Shown: piece after piece, positions 27,012 to 35,010 of the stretch
How positions within the stretch are numbered: position 1 is the first letter of the stretch
Layout of the letters: each line of letters opens with the position of its first letter
Program-made: the position numbers and the translations under genes
The notes under the pieces: model-generated
Database searches by the model: none
What the model saw: only the letters and a program-made list of their open reading frames with translations
Told to the model about the DNA's origin: nothing
Assembly (NCBI RefSeq): GCF_000983115.1
Contig: NZ_CGIH01000027.1
Span: 124,001 to 188,000, forward strand
DNA: 64,000 nt
DNA from: Syntrophomonas zehnderi OL-4
GTDB taxonomy: Bacteria; Bacillota; Syntrophomonadia; Syntrophomonadales; Syntrophomonadaceae
Reading direction: 5' to 3'

Positions 27012-27455
27012 TTGAAGATTATTGTTGACGCAGATGCCTGTCCAGTTAAGGGCATTATTGAGGAAATGGCTGCCGGCGCAGGGCTTGAACTTATTATGGT
27101 ATCTAATTATCATCATATGATTAGGAGTAATTACGCGCGAGTGGTCATCGTAGATGGTTCGTCCCAATCTGCTGATATTACTATTGCCAACCTTACCCAA
27201 AAGGGGGATATCATTGTAACCCAGGACTATGGATTGGCAGCTTTGGTTTTAGCCAAAAATGCCCATTGTATTCATCCTCAGGGCCAGATATACAGCCTGG
27301 ATAATATTGACGGGTTGCTGAGCCAGCGTTATGTTCACCAAAAAGCGCGCCAGGCCGGAAAACGCATTACAAATCCCCGCAAGAGACAAGCGCAGGATGA
27401 CATTCGTTTTAAGAAAAACCTGGGCAGACTTATGGTTGAGGCGAATAATAATTAG
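27012..27455 (+). CDS. UPF0178 (YqxD/YaiI) family protein
   Basis: A 147-residue protein of the UPF0178 family, which has a PIN/NYN-like nuclease fold but no proven role. The signature DADACPVKGII is at the N-terminus, followed by VDGSSQSADITIAN, VTQDYGLAAL and the C-terminal QDDIRFKKNLGRLM. TTG 27012 is chosen because AAAAGGAG lies eight bases upstream; the longer frame from 26976 lacks a site. It stands between the divergent sigma gene and the Mrp gene. Confidence 0.9.
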   Translation: MKIIVDADACPVKGIIEEMAAGAGLELIMVSNYHHMIRSNYARVVIVDGSSQSADITIANLTQKGDIIVTQDYGLAALVLAKNAHCIHPQGQIYSLDNIDGLLSQRYVHQKARQAGKRITNPRKRQAQDDIRFKKNLGRLMVEANNN

Positions 27456-27556
27456 TGGCCCATGGTTATGATGGGTGGAGCTGTAGATTGATTGCAATCT
27501 GGCGAGGTAAGTTCTAAAATTTATTAATAGTTGTTAAATTAGAAAGGGGTAGTAAA

Positions 27557-28402
27557 ATGTCGGAAAAATGTAATACTTGTCCATCCCAGGCAGGATGTTC
27601 TGTAGACCCAAACGAATGTTCAGGTTCAGAAGCCACCCAGGCTCTTTTAGGTGCTTTGAACGATATCCGCAACGTAATTGTGGTTATGAGCGGTAAAGGT
27701 GGCGTGGGCAAATCTTCGGTAACCGCTTTGATTGCTAGTGCTTTGGCCCGCGCCGGAAAAAAGGTGGGGGTTCTGGATGCGGATATCACTGGTCCCAGCC
27801 AGCCTAAAGCCTTTGGAATCAGCAAGGAGCAAGGCCTTATGGCCAATGAATATGGAATAATTCCGCTTGAAAGTTCCAACGGAATTAAAATAATATCCAT
27901 TAATTTTTTCCTGCCCAATGAAGATGATCCTGTAATCTGGAGGGGGCCAATGCTGGCAGGGGCTGTCAAACAGTTTTGGGGAGAAACGGATTGGCGCGAT
28001 TTGGATTATATGGTGGTTGATATGCCTCCAGGTACTGGGGATGTACCTTTAACCGTTCTGCAAACCTTGCCGGTCAGTGGTATTGTAATTGTATCTTCGC
28101 CTCAGGATTTGGCTTTCATGGTAGTAAAAAAGGCGATCAAAATGGCACGGAAAATGGATATCCCTATTTTGGGATTAGTAGAAAATATGAGCTATGCTAT
28201 CTGTTCGCATTGTAATGAAAAACTCGAACTTTTTGGGAAATCTCAGGGTGCCAAGGTAGCACAGGATTCCGGCATCGATTACCTGGGGGGACTGCCTTGG
28301 GATGCCAATTTAAATACCCTTTTAGACCAGGGAAGAATAGAAGAATATCAATCTGCAGATATAGAAAACATAGTCGCTGAAATATTGGTAAAACTCCCCT
28401 AA
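27557..28402 (+). CDS. Mrp/NBP35-type P-loop ATPase (Fe-S carrier)
   Basis: A 281-residue ApbC/Mrp family ATPase that carries iron-sulfur clusters to target proteins. The deviant Walker A motif is MSGKGGVGKSSVT, and the Walker B-like segment is VVDMPPGTGD. Cluster-type cysteines occur at the N-terminus (CNTCPSQAGC) and as a CxxC pair in ICSHCNEK. The N-terminal cysteines recall NBP35 proteins rather than the short Mrp form. The start ATG follows GAAAGGGG. No other Fe-S assembly gene is adjacent. Confidence 0.92.
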   Translation: MSEKCNTCPSQAGCSVDPNECSGSEATQALLGALNDIRNVIVVMSGKGGVGKSSVTALIASALARAGKKVGVLDADITGPSQPKAFGISKEQGLMANEYGIIPLESSNGIKIISINFFLPNEDDPVIWRGPMLAGAVKQFWGETDWRDLDYMVVDMPPGTGDVPLTVLQTLPVSGIVIVSSPQDLAFMVVKKAIKMARKMDIPILGLVENMSYAICSHCNEKLELFGKSQGAKVAQDSGIDYLGGLPWDANLNTLLDQGRIEEYQSADIENIVAEILVKLP

Positions 28403-28604
28403 TTATAGGGATTGTAAATGAGTTGAACAGCTCCACATTATTCCATTTATCTGTCTGGTTTTAGGAATTCTTTCATGAAAAAGAATTTGCATAAAAAATA
28501 AATTTATACTTAAAAAAATCTTTAAAGTTGTATATAATCTAATAAATACTAGCTACCTTGACTTGACTCAGAATATATTGGCTTGAATTTGGGGGTGTAG
28601 TATT

Positions 28605-28751
28605 ATGGCAACCAAACTTTTTATGGATCTGAGACGTATTTTTGCTGAACTTGCTTCAACGTTGATTCTGGGTAAAAACAAAGATGCTGCTAACATTGCC
28701 ATGGCACTTTCAGAAAAAAGCAAGGCACTGGCAGAAGAACTAGCCAAATAG
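28605..28751 (+). CDS. Small hypothetical protein, 48 residues
   Basis: ATG 28605 follows GGGGGTG and opens a 48-residue frame, MATKLFMDLRRIFAEL at its start, with two amphipathic helices separated by LGKNKD and no cysteine. Codon usage is like that of its neighbours, and a terminator lies about 140 bases downstream. I recognise no family. It is probably a real small gene. Confidence 0.6.
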   Translation: MATKLFMDLRRIFAELASTLILGKNKDAANIAMALSEKSKALAEELAK

Positions 28752-29188
28752 TATGTGCTGGAAGAAGAACCAGTATATACTTTACATGTTCGATTCTGAT
28801 CAAGTATAAGACCTAGTTCTAATTCCGGCAGGTAAGGCATGTCGGTTGGGAATTACATGGCTCCACTTGAAATAAATATACAAATAGACAAAAGGCTTTC
28901 CGTATGGGAGGCTTTTTTATTTGCAAAATTATCATTAATAGAGAGAAAACAGGGGATATATTAAAGATATCCCTTGGTTAATTTTCTCTTTGCAGAGAAT
29001 AGAAGAAGATTTGTTAGCATCTTACCATATCAAAGCTTTCATTTTTATAGACAAAGATATGTTCAGGCTGAGAAAGCGTGAGACGGTTTGAGGTTTAGTT
29101 TTATTTCCGTTAGACTAAACGCATTAACTACCTGCTAAACTGCTTATCCAAGCATTGCAGTAGTAATCAGCTTAGAAAGGAGTTAAGG
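28752..29188. other. Intergenic region before the 3D-domain gene
   Basis: It holds the terminator at 28890, a nearly perfect inverted repeat GGGATATATT/AAAGATATCCC near 28953-28975, and AT-rich sequence. I see no riboswitch or gene in the remaining 200 bases. Confidence 0.4.
28890..28918 (+). terminator. Intrinsic terminator
   Basis: The stem AAAAGGCTTTCC with GGGAGGCTTTTT (one bulged base) and a GTAT loop, ending in six Ts, closes the small-protein transcript. Confidence 0.7.
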
Positions 29189-29881
29189 ATGTATATTATA
29201 AAGAAGACATTTGCCCTGCTATTTGTAATGGCACTATTGGTTACCGGTTTTATTTTAAGTACGGAGCGAAAGGTTTTGGCTGCTGATAACATTGCTTTGG
29301 GAGCCCAGGGACAGGAAGTAGAACAACTGCAAGCGGCCCTCAACAGCAAAGATTACTGGTGCGGCGAAGCCAACGGGCTTTTTGGGCCCAGAACTTATAA
29401 TGCTTTGATAAGATTTCAAAAAGACCACAAGCTGACCGTTAATGGTCAAATCGATGAAGCCCTTAAAAAAGCCTTGGATATGCTGCCTCCTCTCTCCAAT
29501 TCATCTGAATCCCAGGAATCTGCCACTGTACCCCCCACGGCCGTTGCAGATAAAAGCAAGGCTAAATCCAGCCCTACAGTATCCCGCGGTGGGGGTAGAG
29601 TAATTACTATGGTTGCTACCGGATATACGGACGCACCAGAGGAAAACTGGCCGTATGCCGGGGCACCTTCCTACATTGGATTGCCTTTGGCAAGGGGAAT
29701 AGTAGCAGTCGATCCGCGGGTAATACCAATGGGCAGTAAACTTTACGTTGAGGGTTATGGCGAGGCTATTGCTGCTGATCAGGGCGGAGCAATTAAGGGC
29801 AATCGCATTGATCTGTTTTTCGATAGTAAAGCCGAAGCTCATAATTGGGGGATGCGCTCCGTTAAAGTTACCGTGTACTAG
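29189..29881 (+). CDS. Exported peptidoglycan-binding protein with 3D domain
   Basis: A 230-residue secreted protein. A signal peptide (residues 1-32) is followed by a PG_binding_1 domain (LGAQGQEVEQLQAALNSKDYW ... FGPRTYNALIRFQ), a serine/proline linker (about 98-130) and a C-terminal 3D domain. The three aspartates typical of MltA-like lytic enzymes are in VAVDPRVIPMG, AADQGG and NRIDLFF. It probably cleaves glycan strands. The start ATG is preceded by AAAGGAG, and a terminator follows. It resembles YuiC/YocH-type hydrolases. Confidence 0.92.
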   Translation: MYIIKKTFALLFVMALLVTGFILSTERKVLAADNIALGAQGQEVEQLQAALNSKDYWCGEANGLFGPRTYNALIRFQKDHKLTVNGQIDEALKKALDMLPPLSNSSESQESATVPPTAVADKSKAKSSPTVSRGGGRVITMVATGYTDAPEENWPYAGAPSYIGLPLARGIVAVDPRVIPMGSKLYVEGYGEAIAADQGGAIKGNRIDLFFDSKAEAHNWGMRSVKVTVY

Positions 29882-29911
29882 ATTAGCCCTAAAGAGTTTA
29901 TACAGAAAAAC

Positions 29912-29950
29912 AAATACCGGCTCTGCGTTTTTACTGCAGAGCCGGTATTT
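29912..29950 (+). terminator. Intrinsic terminator after the 3D-domain gene
   Basis: A perfect 15-pair stem, AAATACCGGCTCTGC with GCAGAGCCGGTATTT, is followed by GATTTT. Confidence 0.9.
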
Positions 29951-29973
29951 GATTTTATTAAACGTGTATAACG

Positions 29974-30012
29974 CAGCAACCTTAGTTATGAACGAAGTTC
30001 GTAATTAAGGTT
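29974..30012. repeat. Dispersed repeat, short palindromic copy D
   Basis: A near-perfect 39-base palindrome, GCAACCTTAGTTATGAAC with GTTCGTAATTAAGGTTGC. The ATGAAC...TTCGT...ATTAAGGTTGC block is shared with the repeat copy near 36.9 kb. Confidence 0.55.
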
Positions 30013-30088
30013 GCCGCCGTAAAACCCCTTATCAGGCAGGCAATAAAACACGATTATCTGTACTGGCAGGGGGATACTATAGCTTCCC

Positions 30089-31333
30089 TTAATAATCGAT
30101 ATCGCAAACCTTGACGATCTTGTTTTCCCAGGTTCTCAAGTAGGTGGTATTGCCTTGGCGGTTCATCATATAATTTGGCATTACCGGAATTTTACCGAGA
30201 CCACCCGGGGCATTATATATATAAGTTGGATTGGCTAATCCGGAAGTATGTCCGCGCAAACTGTTCATTATATCAAGGCCGGTTTGGAGATCGGTTTGCC
30301 AATGATTGGTGCCGATTACATTTTTGGCATGGAATATATAGTAAGGCCGCACCCTGATTTTTAAAAGCTCATGGTTAAGTTTTCTCATGGTGTGTGCATC
30401 ATCATTAATATCCCGTAACAATACGGCTTGATTACCAAGCACCACCCCAGCGTTGACTAAACGATCACAGGCAAGTTTCGAATCAGGTGTAATCTCCAAC
30501 GGATGATTGAATTGGGTGTTAATATATATCGGCGGATAAGCAGCCAGTATTTCACATAAGGCCGGGGTAATTCGCTGGGGCAGCGTTACCGGAACCCTGG
30601 TGCCGATTCGAACTATTTCCACATGAGGCAGATCATATAATTCCGCCAAAATCCACTCCAAGGTTTTATCGCTAAGGAGCAGAGCATCTCCGCCCGTGAT
30701 TAATACATCTCTTATTTCCGGATGGGAAGCTATATAAGTCAGGGCAGCTTGTATATCTTCACGGCCGGCATTTTTATCAGTTTCACCAATATTTCGGCGT
30801 CGCTGACAATGTCGGCAATACATGGCACATTGATTGGTAGCATTTATTATCAATCTGTCAGGATAACGTCTGGTTATAAGCGGTGCCGGGGAAGTGTGTT
30901 CCTCATCCATTGGATCAGGAATGCCGCCAGGCACAAGTTCCCTAATGTCGGGAACCCCCATTTTGAAAATGGGATTATCGGTATGGTTTTTAGTTATAAG
31001 GCTTAGATAATAGGGCGAAATGGCCCAACGATAGGTTTTGGCGGTTTTCTCGATCTGATGCTTTTGGGTTGCGCCAAGATCAATAATACTGCTTAAAGTA
31101 TCTGCATCACAAATCCGGTTTTGCATTTGCCATTTCCAATTGTTCCAATCACTTTCGGTACCATTTAATACGCCCAGCAGCCGCTTTTTAATAATTTGCG
31201 TATATTCGTAATTGCTAAAACCAGTCTCTATTTGCGCAGCTGCAGCCATATATTCTTGAGTATCACTGGCCAGTTCTTCACTTCTTAATACAGAGTCGAC
31301 AATAGAAAGACTCCTTTCTGGGTATTCCCTCAT
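30089..31333 (-). CDS. eam: Glutamate 2,3-aminomutase (radical SAM, PLP-dependent)
   Basis: A KamA-family enzyme of 414 residues that moves the alpha-amino group to the beta position. The radical-SAM cluster motif is CAMYCRHC (Cys169, 173, 176). In lysine 2,3-aminomutase two aspartates 37 residues apart bind the lysine side chain; at the equivalent places this protein has Lys337 (IFHAK) and Asn374 (IYNAPGG), the pair known from clostridial glutamate 2,3-aminomutase. The predicted product is beta-glutamate, a compatible solute. ATG 31333 follows AAGGAGGG. A c-di-AMP riboswitch lies in its leader, which fits osmotic control. Confidence 0.88.
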   Translation of the reverse strand: MREYPERSLSIVDSVLRSEELASDTQEYMAAAAQIETGFSNYEYTQIIKKRLLGVLNGTESDWNNWKWQMQNRICDADTLSSIIDLGATQKHQIEKTAKTYRWAISPYYLSLITKNHTDNPIFKMGVPDIRELVPGGIPDPMDEEHTSPAPLITRRYPDRLIINATNQCAMYCRHCQRRRNIGETDKNAGREDIQAALTYIASHPEIRDVLITGGDALLLSDKTLEWILAELYDLPHVEIVRIGTRVPVTLPQRITPALCEILAAYPPIYINTQFNHPLEITPDSKLACDRLVNAGVVLGNQAVLLRDINDDAHTMRKLNHELLKIRVRPYYIFHAKNVIGTNHWQTDLQTGLDIMNSLRGHTSGLANPTYIYNAPGGLGKIPVMPNYMMNRQGNTTYLRTWENKIVKVCDIDY

Positions 31334-31424
31334 GGTATCCCTCCTTAGCTGATAAACGTTTTATTTGGAAGCACAACATTCGAAAAGGTACGGAGGGTAA
31401 TGCCCCTGTCGGCATTAATGTCCC

Positions 31425-31545
31425 TGGTTCCCTTTCCCGCTTACGAGGTTAGCTGACGGATTCGGGCTAAGGGATAGCCCTACCGATAAATCGGATTCAC
31501 CCCAAAAATGGTTCCCCCGTTCTCCTTTGAGATTCAGCGTTATAA
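31425..31545 (-). promoter_or_regulatory. Cyclic di-AMP riboswitch (ydaO-yuaA type)
   Basis: Read on the minus strand, the conserved blocks appear in order: CGCTGAATC, GGAGAACGGGGGAACCA, TTGGGGTGAATC, TAGGGCTATCC, TTAGCCCGAATCCGTCAGC and TAACCTCGTAAGCG. They match the ydaO-yuaA aptamer closely. The aptamer ends about 90 bases before the aminomutase start. A hairpin AATGCC/GGGGCATT lies in between and may belong to the expression platform. The family is usually switched off by c-di-AMP. Confidence 0.92.
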
Positions 31546-31549
31546 TAAT

Positions 31550-31588
31550 CTATTCTATTTTACGTATAACAAGTTCCTTATCTTGCAT
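31550..31588 (-). CDS. Possible 12-residue leader peptide before the riboswitch
   Basis: ATG 31588 is preceded by a near-ideal ribosome site, GGAGGTGATTTT, and encodes MQDKELVIRKIE then TAG. It ends about five bases before the aptamer begins. It may be a chance frame, but the site is stronger than those of several annotated genes here. Confidence 0.35.
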   Translation of the reverse strand: MQDKELVIRKIE

Positions 31589-31610
31589 AAAATCACCTCC
31601 AAAAAAACTG

Positions 31611-31643
31611 AATAAAAAGCGGATAACCTGATTGCAGGCTACC
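31611..31643 (-). terminator. Terminator-like hairpin upstream of the leader peptide
   Basis: On the minus strand the stem GGTAGCCTG with CAGGTTATCC is followed by CGCTTTTTATT. No minus-strand gene lies upstream before the divergent YjbQ-like gene, so it would act on a leader transcript. Confidence 0.5.
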
Positions 31644-31798
31644 CACCCCAGTAAGCCGATCCTCAAAGAAACGAGCCGAATAAACATCTTTGACCGCTAA
31701 TGTGATTAATTGTAAAAAGAATATCATAATTGTTTTCTGAATTCAATAATGTAAAATATGGGGAAGAGGCAGTCTTTACAGAATAACGGAGGTATTTA

Positions 31799-32200
31799 AT
31801 GCTTTATAAAATCAAGCTTCAGACCCATCATCATGCCCAAATGATTGATATTACATCAGAAATTCAAGAGATACTTAACAATAATAGCATAACAGAAGGT
31901 ATGGTTTTGGTCTACTGTCCGCATACCACTGCGGCAATTACCATAAACGAGAATGCTGATGCAGACGTTACCCACGACATTTTAATGAGATTAGATGAAA
32001 TGTATCCCTTAAAACATCAAAAGGACCGCCACCAAGAAGGAAATTCGGCCGCCCATTTAAAAGCCAGTACCATAGGTGCATCCCAGCTGCTCCCCGTAAC
32101 CGCTGGCCGTCTGGTATTAGGAACCTGGCAGGGCATATACTTTTGTGAATTCGATGGCCCCCGTCAACGCACATTTTATGTAAAGGTGTTACCAGGGTAA
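31799..32200 (+). CDS. YjbQ/UPF0047 family protein
   Basis: A 133-residue member of the widespread YjbQ family, for which weak thiamine-phosphate-synthase-like activity has been reported but no firm role. The conserved features are YCPHTTAAITINENAD, the HRH-type segment EGNSAAHLKAS and LGTWQGIYFCEFDGPR. ATG 31799 follows ACGGAGG with a good gap. It is divergent from the riboswitch-aminomutase unit and has no obvious partner. Confidence 0.92.
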   Translation: MLYKIKLQTHHHAQMIDITSEIQEILNNNSITEGMVLVYCPHTTAAITINENADADVTHDILMRLDEMYPLKHQKDRHQEGNSAAHLKASTIGASQLLPVTAGRLVLGTWQGIYFCEFDGPRQRTFYVKVLPG

Positions 32201-32321
32201 AGTGTCAAAGGGACAGTTCTTCTGACACTCTTGACCTGCTTAGGTATACGGCGAAATTACCTGGTTTTTGTTATTTAGAAAAAACCTTTGCCACCCGCTT
32301 AAAAAAATGCAGAAAAACAAA

Positions 32322-32342
32322 AACCACGCAACCTGCGTGGTT
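32322..32342 (-). terminator. Terminator of tRNA-Lys
   Basis: The stem AACCACGCA with TGCGTGGTT and a three-base loop is followed on the minus strand by TTTGTTTTTC, twelve bases after the tRNA end. Confidence 0.9.
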
Positions 32343-32354
32343 ATTTGCTTATTA

Positions 32355-32431
32355 TGGTGGGCCATACAGGAATCGAACCTGTAACCTTCTGATTAAGAGT
32401 CAGCTGCTCTGCCTGATTGAGCTAATGGCCC
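32355..32431 (-). tRNA. tRNA-Lys (anticodon CTT)
   Basis: On the minus strand GGGCCATTAGCTCAATCAGG opens a full cloverleaf; the acceptor stem closes with ATGGCCC, the loop CTCTTAA holds anticodon CTT, the TψC arm is CAGGTTCGATTCCTG and CCA is encoded. Confidence 0.96.
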
Positions 32432-32656
32432 ATGTCGCAAGTATGATTATAAACCCTGGGCCAGCAGAAATCAATAGTGAGTGTGAAGGATTGCCGCAAC
32501 CCTTCCTGGTGGCCTGTTTACACGGTGTTTTAACGAATTGGATAAAAGATTTGGGCGGGGCTTATGGAATCTTGGTAAATTGGCAATTATAACTATATGG
32601 TTGCTGAACTATATGTTATGCTGGGAGCAGACAAAAATTTTTAAGGAGGGGTAAAA

Positions 32657-32959
32657 ATGAATATTTTTGATAGAATGATTAACCTGGGTTTGGGAACCTT
32701 TAGTCTGACCAAAGAGAAGATTGAAAAAACCATGGATGAAATGGTGGAGCGCGGAGAAATGAATCGGGAAGAAGCTAAAAGAACGATGGAGGATCTGATT
32801 CAAAGGGGTGAAGAACAGCGGGATCAACTTCGGGTTATGGTTAGGGAAGAGATGGACAAATGGAGTCCAGATTATTCTACAACCAAAACCCAGATAGAAA
32901 ACCTTGAAGCCCGCATCAATGAATTGGAGGAAAAACTAAACCAAGCCAGCCAGGGCTAA
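32657..32959 (+). CDS. Phasin-like small protein
   Basis: A 100-residue, highly charged, all-helical protein similar to the phasin/PHA-synthesis-regulator family (FSLTKEKIEKTMDEMVERGE, EEAKRTMEDLIQRGEEQRDQ). The C-terminal 30 residues form a coiled coil. ATG 32657 is preceded by AAGGAGGGG. It is paired with the ABC1/UbiB-like kinase gene 64 bases downstream, a pairing I have seen in other bacteria. No PHA synthase is nearby, so a granule role is not supported here. Confidence 0.8.
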   Translation: MNIFDRMINLGLGTFSLTKEKIEKTMDEMVERGEMNREEAKRTMEDLIQRGEEQRDQLRVMVREEMDKWSPDYSTTKTQIENLEARINELEEKLNQASQG

Positions 32960-32972
32960 CCAGCAGCCAGCC

Positions 32973-33003
32973 CAAAGGTTCAAGGAAAATCCTTGAACCT
33001 TTG
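32973..33003 (+). terminator. Perfect inverted repeat between phasin-like and ABC1 genes
   Basis: A 13-pair stem, CAAAGGTTCAAGG with CCTTGAACCTTTG, has a five-base loop. No T-run follows, so it may be a weak terminator or a processing site that separates expression of the two genes. Confidence 0.5.
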
Positions 33004-33023
33004 CAAATACGGAGGAGATCAAT

Positions 33024-34697
33024 TTGCATCTTAAAAGTCCATTGACGCAGTTAAATCACATATCCAGATACCGTGAAGTAGCAAATGTAATGATCAAGCA
33101 TGGATTTGGTTTTTTGTTTGACAAGGTCAGCTTACGCTATATCTTTGGATTTTGGAATACCAAGCAGATGCGGGAGGATAAAGCCAACCGTTTTACCCGT
33201 CCGCAGCGTTTGCGGATGGCGTTGGAGGAACTGGGGCCAACCTATGTCAAACTGGGTCAATTACTTAGTATCCGACCCGATCTGCTGTCGGCGGAATACA
33301 TTTTCGAGTTGGAAAAACTTCAAAATAGTGTACCGCCGTTTGCTTTTTCTGAGGTTTTAAAGGTTATCGGCGACAGTGGTCTGGAAATTAATAGAGATTT
33401 TAAGTCCTTTAATGAGATACCGATAGCTGCCGCGTCAATAGCCCAGGTTCACGAAGCTGTTCTGAACGATGGGCAGCACGTGGTGGTAAAAGTGCAAAGA
33501 CCTGGCATTGATAAATTAGTTGCCACTGACCTGGAAATTCTGATGGATCTGAGCGGCTTGTTAGAAAAACACACGGCTTGGGGCGAGTTCTACCATATTA
33601 CCGAAGTGATTGATGAACTGGCTGAAGCAATACGTAGTGAGCTGGATTTTTTACAAGAGGGTCGTAATGCGGATCTGTTCAGAAAAAACTTCCGCTATGA
33701 TCGCAGCATTAAAGTACCTAAGATTTTTTGGCAACATTCTTCCCAGCGGGTTTTAATTATGGAGTATGTGGAAGGGATCAAAATATCGAATTTTTCTGCT
33801 CTGCGCCAAGCGAATCTAGAAACTAAAACAATTGCCCAAAAACTGGTTAATGCACTTTTTAAACAGATTTTCGAATATGGATTTTTTCATGCTGATCCTC
33901 ATCCCGGCAACCTAGCTATTTCTACGGAGCAAGAATTAGTTTTTTATGATTTCGGACAGATGGGCATGGTCGATGAAGTATTGAAAGAGAAATGCGTAGA
34001 TCTTTTGATAAGTATGATGCGCTATGACGTAAATGGGGTAACCCGGGCGCTGCTGGATATTGCCATCGGCAGCCAAAGTGTGAACCGGGAGGAGTTGCGT
34101 CAGGATGTAGCTCGCCTGGAGCAGAAGTATTACGGTCTGCCTATGTCCCAAATCAAGTTGGGGGAATCCCTGGCTGAATTACTGGAGTTATCTGTCCGTT
34201 ATCAAGTGCGGGTTCCCCCGGAGCTTTCCCTGATGGTTAAAATGCTGATGACTATTGAAAGCTTGGTAATGCAACTGGATCCGCAGCTTAGTATCGTTGA
34301 TATTGCTGAGCCCTATGGCCGCAAAGTAATGCTCAAACGCTACTCGCCTAAAAACGTAAGCAGCAGCGCCATTGAAATTGCCCTGGATTATGGACGGATT
34401 TTCAAACAGTTTCCCCATGATTTTGAAAATATACTCCGCCAGATGCAGGAGGGCGAATTTTCGGTCAACCTGCAGCATAAAAATATAAATCGGATAACAG
34501 CCCGGCTGGATATTATGTCAAACCGCTTGTCGGTTGCTATCATCGTAGCCAGTATTATAATCGGCTCAGCCTTGATACTGGATAAAAGCAAATCCGGTTT
34601 TATCAACCAGGTTCCCTTGGTCGAGATCGGTTTTATAACGGCTGTGATATTGGGTCTGTTTCTTACATATTCAATATTAAAAAGCGGCAAGTATTAA
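33024..34697 (+). CDS. ABC1/UbiB (AarF) family atypical kinase
   Basis: A 557-residue UbiB/ADCK-type protein kinase-like ATPase linked to isoprenoid-quinone or lipid homeostasis. Family motifs are clear: the KxGQ motif GPTYVKLGQLLSIRPDLL, AAASIAQVHEA (the alanine-rich loop), the lysine in VVVKVQRPGI, ELDFLQEGRNADLF, FFHADPHPGN and the metal-binding YDFGQMG. Two C-terminal membrane segments (about 495-550) anchor it. The start TTG 33024 follows GGAGGAG. It is probably co-expressed with the phasin-like gene. Confidence 0.93.
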   Translation: MHLKSPLTQLNHISRYREVANVMIKHGFGFLFDKVSLRYIFGFWNTKQMREDKANRFTRPQRLRMALEELGPTYVKLGQLLSIRPDLLSAEYIFELEKLQNSVPPFAFSEVLKVIGDSGLEINRDFKSFNEIPIAAASIAQVHEAVLNDGQHVVVKVQRPGIDKLVATDLEILMDLSGLLEKHTAWGEFYHITEVIDELAEAIRSELDFLQEGRNADLFRKNFRYDRSIKVPKIFWQHSSQRVLIMEYVEGIKISNFSALRQANLETKTIAQKLVNALFKQIFEYGFFHADPHPGNLAISTEQELVFYDFGQMGMVDEVLKEKCVDLLISMMRYDVNGVTRALLDIAIGSQSVNREELRQDVARLEQKYYGLPMSQIKLGESLAELLELSVRYQVRVPPELSLMVKMLMTIESLVMQLDPQLSIVDIAEPYGRKVMLKRYSPKNVSSSAIEIALDYGRIFKQFPHDFENILRQMQEGEFSVNLQHKNINRITARLDIMSNRLSVAIIVASIIIGSALILDKSKSGFINQVPLVEIGFITAVILGLFLTYSILKSGKY

Positions 34698-34725
34698 AAA
34701 TGTTAACAAATTCCTTTCTTAACAC

Positions 34726-34922
34726 CCATGGCCGTAGGATACAACCTTAATAGTTACCCCAAGGTATCATATGTATTACCTGAAGGGGCAACCACCTATG
34801 AAAATGGTTACGTGATACGGATGGGGAAACTCTGTTTCCCACAGGCAGCTAAAGTCTCTACTAGGCTGGTTGAAAAATAAAATAACCGCAAAGATCCTCG
34901 TGATCCGTGTCTATTTACTTAC
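34726..34922 (-). repeat. Dispersed intergenic repeat, copy B
   Basis: On the minus strand it begins TAAATAGACACGGATCACG, then after about 100 bases GGTTGCCCCTTCAGGTAATAC, CATATGATACC and ATTAAGGTTGT. Order and spacing match copy A at 1543-1705 with many substitutions. It fills most of the 313-base gap after the ABC1 gene. Confidence 0.65.
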
Positions 34923-35010
34923 TAATGTTCGGCAATGTTTATATGCTCTGCTAGTATAAAATACCTCTTCTAAAAATATAGATGGGTAAGGAATGTTTAG
35001 GGGGGGTTAG

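Noticed and set aside
30089-31333. Annotation as lysine 2,3-aminomutase
   Set aside because: Overall similarity would suggest it, but both lysine-binding aspartate positions are Lys and Asn.
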